From Diploptera punctata (lineage: Eukaryota; Arthropoda; Insecta; Blattodea; Blaberidae), in assembly GCA_030220185.1 (NCBI GenBank), contig JASPKZ010002335.1, positions 31,001 through 95,000 on the forward strand: a stretch of 64,000 nt of DNA. The letters run 5' to 3'. Shown here piece by piece: positions 30,152 to 41,013 of this stretch. The notes under the pieces are model-generated. The model saw only the letters and a program-made list of their open reading frames with translations, made no database searches and had not been told where the DNA came from. The first letter of the stretch is position 1. Every line of letters begins with the position of its first letter. Both the position numbers and the translations under genes were made by a program.

Positions 30152-31530
30152 CCCTGGGGGTCCGTCGGGCCCCAGCTGTGCTCACAACAGCAACAGGGCG
30201 CGTCCCCGGGTGGCGGGTAGGGGAACGGTCGGTGGTTTGCTTGCATTCCTCCCGGCTAGGTCCAATCCGGACCCGCGGGCCATTTGTGAGGTCGTCAGGA
30301 CTCGAGCGACCTGACGTACTATATAGCTCATGCTGCGCCCACTCCAGCAGAAAACGCGTTCCCTCGGTGGCGTAGTGGGGAAAAGGTCGGTGGATCTGCT
30401 AGTCAGTCCTCCCTTCCAAGTCCGATGGACTCGCGGACCATGAGTGGGGTCAGCAGGAAAATTCATTAGATGGCCCAAGCGGGAGCATGGGCCGCTGTTG
30501 GTGGAGCGGTGGGAGACTGGAGATCAGAAGCTCCTTTCTCTTGGTTCAATGGAACCCGAGACCATCTGTGGGGTCACCATGGGAGATGAGCACCCTAGAT
30601 GCCTACATTGCTCAGTGAGCTGTCTCACAGCAGCTACACGACTAGGCTTAGTCTTGCGAACGGGCTGGTTGGAACAATACCGGGCGTAATGCTGGGAATT
30701 ACCACCAGGTCAATAAGCTCGGGAAAGGAGGAAGCGTGGTCTTATGGAGGGGACTTAGCGCCGACTCTGGGACCGAGTGACCCAAGGACATTTTGTGAGG
30801 TCGTCAGAAGTTGAGCGGCCTGACGTACTAATGCTCAGGCTGGACCCACTTCAGCAACCAAACACGTCCCCAGCTGGTACACTGGGGGAAGGTCGGTGGA
30901 TCTGCTAGACAGTCCTCCCTTTCAAGTCCAAGGGACTCGTGAACCATTAGTGGGGTAGGCAAGAGTTGAGCGCCTTGTACTATTTACTCATCTGTTGGAG
31001 CTTGCGAGCTCCTTGCTGGCCCACAACAGCAGCACAAGGCGTCCCTGGCGGCAGACCAGGGCTCGGCTCGGACCAGTGCAGAGGGGAGCAACTGTACTGG
31101 TTCCTGGCTCAGCCTACGGGCTCGTCGACAAACTGTGGGGTCGCCAGGAGATGAGCACCTGGATGTACTAAAAGTCTCACACTGTTGGGCTTGTAGCCCT
31201 AGTCGGTCTCACAACGGCTGCAGGACATGTCCCTGGAGGCAGAACAGGAGAATGGACGGTGGATCTGCGACAGCAGTCCTACCGGCTAGGCTCATGGAGC
31301 CCGTGCACCAACTGTGGGGTCGTCAGGAATGAGCGACCTGATGTACTATGTAGCTCAGCAATTCCCAGAAATTGCAACTCCAACACCCTCTCCCTAGGGG
31401 TGTTGGTTTGAGGACCAGAACTTGAACGTGGACGTGAAGATACGATAGGGAGGACAAGCACCTAGGACTTGGGAGTATGGTCATGACGACCGAGGTATCC
31501 CAAGGGGTGGGGGAAGGGCCTAAGCCTAGA
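30152..31530. mobile_element. GC-rich 1.38-kb insertion with 7-bp TSD, class unknown
   Basis: The exact repeat TGTTCTA flanks the insert (30145-30151 and 31531-31537), and removing the insert restores the LINE sequence seen at 44951-44975. The insert is far richer in G and C than anything around it. It starts CCCTGGGGGTCCGTCGGGCC and ends GGGAAGGGCCTAAGCCTAGA. There are no terminal inverted repeats, no poly(A) and no simple-repeat tail. Inside, seven or so degenerate units each carry TGTGGGGTCGTCAGGA-like and GCGACCTGACGTACTA-like blocks (about 30291, 30447, 30571, 30797, 30953, 31137, 31317). Long frames are open on both strands because stops are rare in such sequence; none matches a family I know. 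Confidence 0.85.
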
Positions 31531-31766
31531 TGTTCTATCGCCATTTCAACCTCTAATGCACTTGGTTCTGCAACTAACAGTTCTGCTGTCTGTATTTTAT
31601 CCTCCTCAATGTCCTGTTCTGTAAGTACATTTAATAGCTGATTAAAGTATTTTTTCCATCTATTTAATATACTCCTGGAATCTGCAATATTTTCCCCATT
31701 TTCATTGCGAATTATGTTTGTTCTAGCCTGAAACCCTTTCTTCTCTATCCTAATTCCCTGATATAA

Positions 31767-33074
31767 TTATCTAATGTTCCTATTTTTTGCATTCATTTCA
31801 AGATCATTAATTTTCTCTCTGAAATATTCCCTCTTTTTACTCTTTAGTAACTTGGTGGTTTCCCGTCTAACACTACCCAATTGCTCTAAATTTACCTCAT
31901 TTGGCTCGTGTAAGCATTTCATTTTTGCTAGCTTTCTTTTCTTTACAATGTCGGCACATTCCTCATCAAACCATTTCTTGTTTTGCCTCTTTTTTAAACA
32001 ACCAATGCTTTCTGATGCTGACAATTTAATAGTATCTCTTATAGCCTCCCATTCTTTATTTATATCAGTTTCTTCTTCGTTTGCCACATTGTCATCTGAA
32101 GATTCCAGTACTTCAAATCTATTAGCAATTTTGATTTGGTATTCTTGCCGCATTTCATAATTTTTCAAGTTTTTTAATTCATATTTTACAGAATCATCTT
32201 TAGCGTTTGTTCCTCTCATAAGCGATAGCCGTTGTCTGATTTTCACTCTGACCAGATGATGATCCGAATTGCAGTCTGTCCCTCTAACTGATCTAACATC
32301 AATGATGCTACTGTGCCAGCGTTTATCCACTAATACATGATCTATCTGGTTCCGAGTTTCTCCATCTGGGGACGTCCAGGTGTATTTATGATTATCCTTA
32401 TGCTGAAATGTTGTGCTCTTAACAATGATATTCTTTGATGTGGCAAATGTGACTAATCTAACCCCGTTGTCGTTACTATCTTCATGAAGACTGAATATGC
32501 CTATTGTTGGTTTGAATATATCTTCCCGTCCCACTTTTGCATTAAAATCTTCTAAGATAATTTTCATATGATATCGTGAAAGGCTATCAAATAAGCATTC
32601 TAATTCTTCATAGAACTCATCCTTGATCTTGTCATATTTATCTTCTGTGGGAGCATGTACATTTACAAATATAAAATCATGTTCGTTTACCCTTTAGAAT
32701 TATGTATGATATCCTGTCACTGACAAACTTAATATCTCGGATGACGGACAGGATCCCCCTTCTGACTAAAAACCCGTTCCAAATGTAGGTCTTTCTGCAC
32801 CCCCGTAGTATAATGCAAAGCTTCCTGATTCCTGACTACCTTCTCCTGGCCACCTAACTTCCTGTAAAGCGACTATATCCAAGGGCGATTTATCTAATTC
32901 CCGCGTTAATATCTGTAGTGCCCCGCTATTGTATAAAGTCCTAACATTCCATGTTCCTAGGAACATTTCCCTGTGTTTGAGCCTTTGGCATGGGTTCCCT
33001 GAAGTAGTCCCCGCCCGGAGAACCGAATGAGAGACTATTTGACCTCCGGAAAATTTTACCCCAGTTGAACCCAT
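31767..33074 (-). pseudogene. LREE-LINE endonuclease domain and linker
   Basis: The frame 32766-33074 reads FLGTWNVRTLYNSGALQIL and DIVALQEVRWPGEGS (the N and E residues of the endonuclease family). After a frameshifted stretch (32570-32760), the 266-codon frame 31767-32567 begins ILEDFNAKVGRED and continues with YTWTSPDGETRNQIDHVLVD and the terminal SDHHLVRVKI. These are the D-N, D and SDH motifs of apurinic-like endonucleases that nick the target site. A linker follows: KKWFDEECADIVKKRK, KSKKREYFREKI. All main catalytic residues can be seen, but frameshifts split the domain. Confidence 0.88.
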
Positions 33075-33282
33075 GTCCGCATTTCTTGACGGTTGTATTT
33101 TTACGGTGAAAGATCGTCACTCCTTTGACCAAGGTACTTTTTTCGTCTGGCTTATCACCTTCGACCAGTCCGGCATGGGTAACCCTTTTGGCAGCAATGC
33201 TACCGCCGGCGCAGCTCTCAGGATCATTTAAGCACCAAGCCACTCCACCACGACAAGGTAAAGATACCATGGAGGGAAACAT
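32941..33282 (-). other. LREE-LINE 5' leader region with overlapping open frame
   Basis: A 113-codon frame (LPCRGGVAWCLNDPESCAGG, then KRVTHAGLVEGDKPDEKST) lies upstream of and overlaps the endonuclease start in another frame. The same region is seen at 24735-24805. It is probably the 5' UTR, since the endonuclease begins near 32960. Confidence 0.5.
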
Positions 33283-33419
33283 CGCTAACTTCTAATATAA
33301 AATAGAACATTATAAAGAATAGGCTGTACTTTTTGCATCAACTTAAGAAATTAATCAATTCTCCCTAATTATATCGTCAGAAATGAATTGTAAAATTATT
33401 TAAGTGAGTTACAATGTAA

Positions 33420-33700
33420 TGTCTTCTTCATTTAGCTTCGTGATTCCATTCCGGAGGTTCAGTTTAGGACAAAAGTCTCCCTGTATCCCAGTCATTCTTT
33501 GATTTGTTCCTCTTCCATTCATTCAACTCCTGTTTTCTCGACCTTCTTCTTAACTTGTTTTCTTCCTTCTATATCTCGGCCGCTTTCTTAGTCTCTTCCC
33601 TCCTAATCTAAATTCCAGACCTGCCTTGATATTCTTTCAGTGATCATTCTTCTAACATGGCCATTAGATAGATGGGTTTTAAGATTCTAACATGGCAACC
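33420..33700 (-). pseudogene. Possible LINE C-terminal tail
   Basis: Minus-strand frames show RRMITERISRQ, KKAAEIxRKEENKLRRR and QELNEWKRN, in the order of a GHVxRM, basic GRP region, and EW end. Stops interrupt all frames. The match is suggestive only. Confidence 0.4.
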
Positions 33701-34008
33701 TTATTTTGGTTTGATTATGTTGCCCATCTTTATTTTATGGAATGAATGAGATGAAATCTACTCTATAGTGATATGTAGTGTGTTATGATGTTTCTGGTTC
33801 GACGCACATCATGCTTTCTCACAAATGTCTCATACCGTCATTTATTTGTGCTGGGTCTAAGGTCTCGAGAAGGGCGAGAAGGGACTATAACCCTCCCTTC
33901 TGCCCTCAGTTGACACACAAGCTCGGAGTCATGAGAATGTGGCCCATTAGATCACCACAACCACATATTTTAAACAGTTGTGGTTTGTTAAACCAGATAA
34001 TTTTTACC
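33701..34008. other. No recognised feature
   Basis: A 77-codon frame lies here (33778-34011, +); no family recognised. Confidence 0.4.
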
Positions 34009-34009
34009 T

Positions 34010-34235
34010 AACATGAGATGAGGTGAAAGGTGATATGAAACGAATGAATAAAATGAAGTGACAGAATGGAGGAGGAAGAGGAATGGATAGTGTTGGTGGG
34101 ATGAAGTTCAGGAAACGGGAGAAGCCCACGAAAATCCGAAAAATTCCTATGTGGTCCCCATCGATACACCTCCGGAGCCCGCAGGATCCCAGTCGTGGCG
34201 CTAACCACGTATCCACCGAGACGGCTAACATCTTA
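34010..34235 (-). mobile_element. SINE-F, diverged copy
   Basis: Minus order: GTCTCGGTGGATACGTGGTT, GGCTTCTCCCGTTTCCTGAA, CATCCCACCAACACTATCC and a CATCTCATG end, as in the copies at 14238 and 54225. No target duplication seen. Confidence 0.7.
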
Positions 34236-34254
34236 TTATCTAAATTCCATGTCA

Positions 34255-34445
34255 ACTTGTATCTTATCCAACTTCATAATTTCTTTACTTCAGTGTTCTG
34301 TATTCAATCTCTTCTGGTTTTTCTAAGCATGCTTCTTAAAAACGTGATCTCTGTTCCTAGAATTCAGTTTAAATTCGTTTTTGTTACTGCCCATGTTTCA
34401 GCTCCAAAAATTAATAAAGATATGTTTTATACATTTTTTTTACAA
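34255..34445 (-). pseudogene. LINE C-terminal tail fragment
   Basis: The minus strand reads AETWAVTKTNLN, ILGTEITFLRSMLRKTRRD, then IQNTEVKK. This is the GAETWxxTK, E..FLR...R..R..R..N.E block of RTE/R1-type tails. About 60 codons, with one stop. Confidence 0.7.
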
Positions 34446-34538
34446 TTATTGGTACTTACATACAGATTCCACTACAGAGATTTAAGTAATACTAAATTAA
34501 AACACAGCAAATTAACTCAATTTATTATAATTTATTTT

Positions 34539-34818
34539 CAATGCCCCAGGTTGTCATTTCGACATTTCTGGTTTCTTTCCTGGCATTGGGGTAATTACAA
34601 CCCACTTCTGAAGTCGGGGCGTCTATAAGGCCAAGCTACGTTACCCCGATGATATGATGGGTGATAAATGATAATGAAGCGCAAGGAGAGTTCTTAACCT
34701 AAATTTAACCTAAATTCCAGACCATGGGCAACCATAGGAATAATTCCCTTTAAGGAAAAATTCCTATTGTTTGATCGGAAATCGAATCCGGGACCTAATG
34801 AACAGTAGTCAGCTAATG
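34539..34818 (-). mobile_element. SINE-C: second head + body 1, 5'-truncated, 10-bp TSD
   Basis: Minus order: the end of the second head (ACTGTTCATTAGGTCCC, B-box GGATTCGATTTCCGATC), CCATGGTCTGGAATTTAGG, then body 1 (AACTCTCCTTGCGCTTC, CTTCAGAAGTGGGTTGTAA, AATGTCGAAATGACAACC). The A-box part of the head is lost. The repeat AATTTATTTT lies at 34529-34538 and 34819-34828. Confidence 0.87.
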
Positions 34819-34828
34819 AATTTATTTT

Positions 34829-35016
34829 ACTTTAAATGCTCTGGAAGTTTGTTAAATTTATTTGTGGATTCTAGAAAAAAAAAACTTCACATACCTAACG
34901 ATATAAGTAAAGCCCTCAACGATACAACCTCCATTTGTAACAAAATACTTTGCTATATAACCAGATATGGTTAACATTTAAAATTGTTTAATTGTTCTTT
35001 GTGCATTCTTTTATAT
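34829..35016. other. Short unassigned spacer
   Basis: A/T-rich sequence between two SINEs; nothing recognised. Confidence 0.4.
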
Positions 35017-35026
35017 TGTGTTAAAA

Positions 35027-35416
35027 GTTCACCGCTGTGGTCTCGAGGTAGCGTGCTGCCTTGTCACGCATCGGGTCCGGTTCGATCCCCGGTCCGGATA
35101 AGTTTCCTGGGTGAGGTTTTATCAGAGTTTTTCCTCACCTGTAAGATAAATGTCAGGAAACTTTAAGGCTCAAACGGTCCCCGAACACCATCTGACCATC
35201 ATTATCATCAATATCATATTCGCCTAATTAGATTAAGTTTAGTTTTAAGGCCTCTCCTGGCGCATCATTACCATCATCATCAAGTCTCATATCATCAGGG
35301 CAGCGTAACCCCCTTTCAGGCGCCCCAACCTCAGAAGTGGGATACGAGTACGCCATGCCAGGAGAGAACACCAGAAATGTCGAAATGACAACCTGGGGAA
35401 TTAAAAAATAAAACAA
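35027..35416 (+). mobile_element. SINE-A, full length, 10-bp TSD
   Basis: Head GTTCACCGCTGTGGTCTCGA, B-box GGTTCGATCCCC, then TCACCTGTAAGATAAATGTC, and body 1 (GCCTCTCCTGGCGCATCA, CCTCAGAAGTGGGATACG, AATGTCGAAATGACAACC). An A-rich tail precedes the right flank. The exact repeat TGTGTTAAAA lies at 35017-35026 and 35417-35426. Same architecture as 10420-10839 in the other orientation. Confidence 0.94.
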
Positions 35417-35426
35417 TGTGTTAAAA

Positions 35427-35760
35427 AACTGTTTTAACGTGTAAGATAACTTTGTAGTTATATTGTATTTTAATGGTCGTCATAATTATGTCCTAGCAGT
35501 TCTTTTTACCTTAGTTTAGGCTCTACATTTGTACGTACATTAACACGCCACTCGACCCTTACAGGAACGCGATTTGCAGGGAGTATATTTTAAACTGTGG
35601 ATCACACATACTTTTTTCATCACACAAAGCTGTGAAGGTCCTCGCTTGTTGACTGATCGGCCCACTAATCCCAGGGCCACCTCCGAGACAACACGAAGAT
35701 AAGACTCGCCCATTCACAGTAAACAAGGCAAATATGACATGGACGATTATAATGACCAGG
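35427..35760. other. No recognised feature
   Basis: Nothing seen. Confidence 0.4.
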
Positions 35761-35762
35761 TG

Positions 35763-35907
35763 CTGTTCGGGGACTACGTTGAAATGTATCGAACAGGTGA
35801 AAAACCCCCGAAAAGTCCTCTCTCAGGAAATTAGTCCCGACCAGTGATCTAACCCGGGGCCGCTGCATCTAAATCAACAACGTTACCACTAGACAACTGC
35901 GGTGGAC
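35763..35907 (-). mobile_element. SINE head related to SINE-A/B, no body
   Basis: Minus order: CACCGCAGTTGTCTAGTGG, CAGCGGCCCCGGGTTAGATC, a TCACCTGTTCGATACATT segment. It is the head domain with its leader; neither body 1 nor body 2 follows. Confidence 0.7.
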
Positions 35908-36134
35908 ACCTGACAGTCTTATCAACTAAAATAAATTAGCTAAAAATAAGTTAGTTCCTTCAGCATACTACATATAATGATACTGATAGTATTGTGATGT
36001 GAGGAGAGATAAAGCCGTACAGTACAACAGCATAAAAATCTGACAAATCCCCGTGACATGATAGACAAAAGGGCATTTTTGTTTACCAGCCAGTTGCTGG
36101 CCTCAAATCTACATAATTCAGTCACACATGTCAA

Positions 36135-36310
36135 CGGTGTAGTAGGGGATCCTTAGCTAGTTAAACCATTTTTATTGTAGCTGCTCAAATTTCTCACGAT
36201 GTTTGGGCGATTTCCAGTCCCACATACTGCTCAGAATTTCAAGAGAAATGTGGACTCGATCTAGGGCGTTTCCCTTAGATCGTAGAATACTTGGCCACTA
36301 TACAGGGCAT
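36135..36310 (-). mobile_element. SINE-G, diverged copy
   Basis: Blocks TTGTAGCTGCTCAAATTTC, CAGTCCCACATACTGCTC and CTTGGCCACTATA resemble the copy at 48205 (TTGTAGCTACCCTAATTCC, TCGGTCCCATACTGCCTG, CATTTGGCTACGGCGC). Strongly diverged. Confidence 0.5.
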
Positions 36311-36522
36311 TCTATTTATAAAATAAGCTTTTATATCTGCAAGCCATGTGAAATCGCAGAGTAGATTGTGCATGGAATTTAATTAAGGTGTGAAGTTTTG
36401 GATTCCTGAGATGTTCTAACATAGAGTTTTATTATGTTGTTAAAAACATATTTAAGTGGTATGAACTTCATAGTCTCTAGAAGAATCTGATATATATGGA
36501 AAATAACAAATGGGTCCTAGGT

Positions 36523-36703
36523 CAACCGCTGTCGTCTGATAGTAGCGTATTTGCCTCTGACGCAATGGACACATGTTCGACCCACAGTCGAGACCAATTT
36601 CCTTTGTGAGGCTTTTCCTCACCTGTAAGATTTATCTCAGGAAAGATTACGATCCGTATACCATTTGGCAATCATAATCATCCATTACCAGATTCGCCTT
36701 ACT
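36523..36703 (+). mobile_element. SINE head related to SINE-A/B, diverged
   Basis: ACCGCTGTCGTCTGATAGTA, ATGTTCGACCC at the B-box and CTCACCTGTAAGATTTATC, then it ends near ATTCGCCTTA without body 1 or 2. Confidence 0.7.
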
Positions 36704-36842
36704 TAGAAACACATTATATTACAAACACACATCTAAAAATCCTCACATGCGAGTTGATCTCGACACTTAAGCGTCTATAAATACTATCAGATAAAAACTT
36801 CAGCTTTTCTATTCTCATTTTATATTATTAAATACGGAATAT

Positions 36843-37120
36843 ATATTTTTTAATGTCCCAGATTTGTCTTTTTTGGGCATTTTTGATGTTCTCTCCTGGC
36901 ATTAGCATAATTGTAACCCACTTCTGAGGTTGGGGCGCCTGAAAGGCAGGGTTACATTGCCCCGATGTTCGCGGCCTTAAAGTTTCCTGACATTTGTCTT
37001 ACAGGTGAGAAAAAATCCAATAAAAGCCTCACCCAGGAAACTGTCCCGACCGGGGATCGAACCCGGGCCGCTGCGTGACAAGGCAGCACGCCACCTCGAG
37101 ACCACAGCGCAGCGGTGGAC
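36843..37120 (-). mobile_element. SINE-A with partly deleted body, 14-bp imperfect TSD
   Basis: Minus order: ACCGCTGCGCTGTGGTCTC, B-box GGTTCGATCCCC, CTCACCTGTAAGACAAATG, a shortened body 1 (CTCAGAAGTGGGTTACAATT). A stretch of body between the head and the GTAACCC block is missing. Flanks TAAATACGGAATAT (36829-36842) and TAAGTGCGGAATAT (37121-37134) match at 12 of 14 positions. Confidence 0.88.
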
Positions 37121-37134
37121 TAAGTGCGGAATAT

Positions 37135-37904
37135 TGTGACATTGGTTTCAGGCCAAAGTGCATTTCCTTGTTGCTATGTAGATGAGTTTACTTGCCTTCC
37201 TATCAGAGTAAGTTAAATGCATGGTTTAACATATATTTTCAGAATAAATTATTTGTATTAAACAAATAATAAAAATATATAATCTGACATATTGCAGCAA
37301 ATATATGGTATTTACAAACTAAAGAAAGATTTAGGGACAAACACGCCAATTTCTCTGTATAGGAATTTGCGACCACCTATTTTATTTCCGAAACTTTTTT
37401 TACGAAGATTCATTTTTAAGTTGGAGATATAAAGGTTTAAAGGTTTTCACAATTTGGCAACACTGTACAGCCTCAAAACAGGGAATTTTTCCGATCTCCT
37501 GGAGGGTAAATTTCCTAACTTCCGAGCGCCTGATATAAGCCAATACGACAGAGGGCAAATAGTAGGAAATGGCTCGTTCTCTACATGCCCGGTGTGTATA
37601 CAGCTTCTTCAAACTAGCATAAAGAGGGACTTGGCTGTTGGCGACCAGTCAAATTCTCTGTCCAAGGTTGTACAATTGAGATCACATCACACGAGTTCAC
37701 GTCTAACAGCTAGCTAGGGTTTTGTTTATGCGGCGCTGGAGTTCTGAATGTTCATATTATTGTATTTAACATGTAAATTGTACAATAACAAGCGTTGACC
37801 GGGCATTTACTCGTATTTATACCAATGTTATATTAGAGGAGAAATTTAATGAAATGTAGGTAATTTTATTTACAATATTTAAAAATAAAAGTAAAAGTAA
37901 ATGG
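37135..37904. other. Unassigned; one 87-codon frame
   Basis: A plus frame (37454-37717; LYSLKTGNFSDLLEGKFP, ISQYDRGQIVGNGS) has ordinary composition but matches no family I know. It may be chance. Otherwise nothing seen. Confidence 0.3.
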
Positions 37905-37975
37905 TACAGTGATCCCACTGTAGGTCTTAGGAGGCCTTTGGTGTAGTAGGAGGTTAAGACTCCCATCTTCTAACT
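37905..37975 (-). mobile_element. SINE-E, 3' end fragment
   Basis: AGTGATCCCACTGTAGGTCT, then AGTAGGAGGTTAAGACTCCC, matches the 3' end of SINE-E (compare 60926-60980). The rest is absent. Confidence 0.7.
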
Positions 37976-37979
37976 ACAA

Positions 37980-39040
37980 AAGGCTATACATATTTTAAAT
38001 AAAATATTTTATAAATTCACTACCATATTAACATGATTCTAAACTTGCTAATTTTTGGAAGAGTCTCTCGAAACCGATTTTAATCGTTTTTATAATCTTC
38101 TAGAAGGTTGTGCACAGTTCTATTCGTTCTCTTTGATTAACTTGGGTTTAAATATCATGGGATATATCACTAATAAGTTTTGCGACCATAAAAATATGCA
38201 TTCGACACTAATACCGGATATGTCCATTAATTTTACATGTTATTCCCCTCTTACCTTCCTAGGGGTGCTAGGGGCCTCTTAATCCCACAGTATAGATTTC
38301 AAGTTAAATGTGTATTATGTGTAAAAAGTTTTCGTGAAATTAGTCCGGGCATTCCAGAGTTATTCTGGAATATTCAGTGTGTGTGTGTGTGTGTTAGATT
38401 TTGACGAATATACGTCTGATAAAGAAAGGTTTCTCGGATTTTCCGCGTGAAAGATTCCAGTCCTTGACAACGTCATATTGTTCATGTCGAAACGTCGGAA
38501 CCTATGGCCAGCAGCCAACCTTGAATCTTTGACGCAGAAAACCCAAGAAATAGTTCTTTGTAATAACGATTTTACACGTAACTTTGTTGCGTGAGATAAT
38601 CATGACTATTTCGCTAACAATTAAAAAGATGAAGGGGGAAATAACAACGATTTTTTTTTTTCGGATTGAAATTAACTTATTTTTAACTACGGTCTTAGTA
38701 GGGATAGTTTTACGAAGGTTGCAGTTTTACACAACCAGCAGTTTTCAATTAACATATTCGTTCCTTATTAAGATTTTGTAACAAAATGTTACTGCACGGT
38801 GATAAAAGAAACTATTTAAGGGTTCCTCTATGTTTCTCTATGGTCGGGCTGAACTTTATGATTTTAGCCGGTGATAGATAAGGAGCTATATAAGGTAATT
38901 AGTGATAAAACTAATTTTAGGCGACGTGATAGAAGGATTTTATTCATTTTCTTTTTCCTCAATAGTAAGGTATGCACTTTGCCCTTAAAACCTGGCTCGG
39001 AAACAGCCAAAACCACGACTAAGTTTTAATAATGCTTATC
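37980..39040. other. No recognised feature
   Basis: Frames of up to 75 codons, none recognisable; a GT run at 38378-38393. No repeat boundaries seen. Confidence 0.45.
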
Positions 39041-39057
39041 GCGGATCTTTCTTTTGT

Positions 39058-39240
39058 ACGTTCTCCTATTGGGAACGCTCGCTCCACGCAGTTTGACTAT
39101 CGGGGAACACTCGTCCCTCTTGCTTTACTATTGACGATAGGGGTGCACTTGCTCCTCTTGCTTTGTACTTCGGATGGGAGCACTCGCCCCACTTGCTCGA
39201 CTACTGACTATAAGGGAGCATTTGCCCCTCTTGCTTTGAT
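39058..39240. repeat. Degenerate tandem repeat, about 38 bp, five copies
   Basis: CTCTTGCTTT-like ends recur at 39117, 39155, 39190 and 39228, each preceded by a GGGGAACACTCGTCCC-like block. Periods are 35-38. Confidence 0.7.
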
Positions 39241-39244
39241 TTTT

Positions 39245-40125
39245 TTACTTCATAACGTTTGATTTAATAATTTAAGAAAGTCGTGGATTTGATTTATTTA
39301 CAATTTTTATACAACATTTTCATTGGATAAAATAAATCTTTTGACACACCTCTATAGGCTACATGTGCAAGTCGATATAGGCCTACTAAATTTAATGCGT
39401 GGCCTTTTACATGGCTATCTTCCTTATGTCTATAGGCTACATGTTCAGTTACTCGAGGTCAATAATCTTTCTAGCTGCCCGCTATGTTTTTGGAGGCCAC
39501 ATTTTTTGTTTTGTTTTTTTGTTTTTAAATCTCTTAAACTATTCTTGTATCCTTCCTAACAGTATCAATGTTCCCCTTCTGAGTTTTAACCTTGAGGATT
39601 TGCATAAAGTTTAAGACCGTAATATAACTGGCTTTAATACCTACCGACTTCCAAAATACGTAACACGTGACCAGACAATAAACTTAACAGTTATTCATAT
39701 TTCTTCAAGCCCTAACAGTTATTCATACAATCTTCAAACACCCTCAAATAAGTTAAAACGCCGCTGTCAGCAACGACTTGTTTACTATTGAATATTTTTA
39801 TTATTTTTTTTTACAATCAAACACGAATATAGACTTTTGGGACCCAGACCAGACCCGAATATACGATAAAACAGGATAAAACATACAATTCACATGAATT
39901 TTCAAGCGGAACCTGTATCTGAATGGAAAACATGTGGTTCTCAAGTGGCAACTTGCACTCTACTGTTTCCTTTGTATTTTCTTCATTAGAGAAAATGTGG
40001 GCACATTCTCGAGCGAAATATTTAAATAATCTGGCAGAGAAAATAAAAACGCACGAACCTTCAAAACAACCTCTATTCAAAATGTTTTAGTTTGTGTTAT
40101 TGCGTTCTGTAAATAACAATCAACT
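39245..40125. other. No recognised feature
   Basis: Several frames of 70-90 codons on both strands are A/T-rich and match nothing known to me. Confidence 0.45.
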
Positions 40126-40129
40126 TTTA

Positions 40130-40440
40130 TAAGATTCATGATGTGTTCCGTTGAGGTTCACGCAGAAGGGAAATCAAGCTATGCAAAACACGTTATCCGT
40201 GAAGGACATCGCATGTTAAATATTGAAAACACCCTAACAGTAATGCACAGAGAAAATAATCCAGCGAAGATAAACGTACTCGAAGAGAATGGAAATCATG
40301 AAAGCAGCTCACAACGACAGCCTGATAAACGAAAACGAACCCAATACATGCAACCCCCTCTACCAGATCTTCAGTGAAACACCAGTTTTGAATCCTGCTG
40401 ATGATGGGACAAGTCCCGAAAGCGCTACAGTTAAATGATT
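40130..40440 (+). pseudogene. Penelope-like element, C-terminal end of the endonuclease ORF
   Basis: The frame 40138-40377 reads KSSYAKHVIREGHRMLNIEN, HRENNPAKINVLEE. After a frameshift it continues IMKAAHNDSLINENEPNTCN, PLYQIFSETP and NPADDGTSPESATVK, ending in a stop at about 40437. The LINENxPNxxNPLYxxF block also occurs in the remnant at 8965-9905. It is the region after the GIY-YIG core. Only the last 100 codons or so remain. Confidence 0.78.
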
Positions 40441-41013
40441 AATTAAGTTGAGGAGACGGACCTTTCAGGTGAATATTCTATAATTTTATATTAATAACTC
40501 AACAATTTGACAGAAAGTGCAGGAGGAGAGTTGCTTTGCTTAATCAACAAGTAAAGCAGAACATGTAGAATATCAATATTTAACTGTATGTCGGAGATAA
40601 AAGACACCATGTCACAAAACTGTAATTTTAGAGGAGAGCGAGGTTTACATAATTTTCAATGGAACATTGTGTTGTTTTCAACTGCCTTATTTCACCAATT
40701 ATTGTCACAGGTCATAGTGTTCTATGCCATCATTTAGAGCTCAAAATTCACATTATGGACATGGTGGTAACTCAATTTCTGTAAAAATTGGACATAGTGT
40801 CTTTTTCCTCCTACATACTATTTTTTTTTTCTAAGTGCAGCTTCCTTTATGGAATTCCACGAGCCGCCGCTGGCTCTTTGTAACAATTTGAAGACAATGC
40901 ATAGATTGTTGATTTTTATGTTGTAAATCCGTGACCGGCGATTTTCACACCGTGTCTGGGCTAGAAATATTATATAAACCGATTAAATTTACTGAAATTT
41001 TGTTTTAATATTT
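40441..41013. other. No recognised feature
   Basis: Nothing seen. Confidence 0.4.

Larger units (their letters stand above)
28432..33290 (-). mobile_element. LREE-LINE, nearly full length, split by two insertions
   Basis: Reading on the minus strand from 33290: a leader frame, an apurinic-like endonuclease, a linker, a reverse transcriptase with YADD, the LREE tail (GPKRDEQTGEWRRL) and a 3' UTR that ends at 28440 in TACTCACTTACTCACTGGCA, followed by an ACTT-repeat tail. Without the two inserts (29693-29894 and 30152-31530) the element is about 3.3 kb. The parts align colinearly with the shorter copy at 43565-45165. Frameshifts and stops occur in both domains, so it is inactive. Clade is not assigned: the layout (one endonuclease, RT, no RNase H, simple-repeat tail) fits RTE/CR1-like LINEs. 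Confidence 0.9.

Noticed and set aside
29956..30689. Long overlapping frames on both strands in the GC-rich insert
   Set aside because: Stops are rare in GC-rich sequence, and frames on both strands are equally long. No known domain or catalytic motif was recognised.
30152..31530. Helitron
   Set aside because: A Helitron would lack a target duplication and end in CTRR after a hairpin. Here there is a clear 7-bp duplication.
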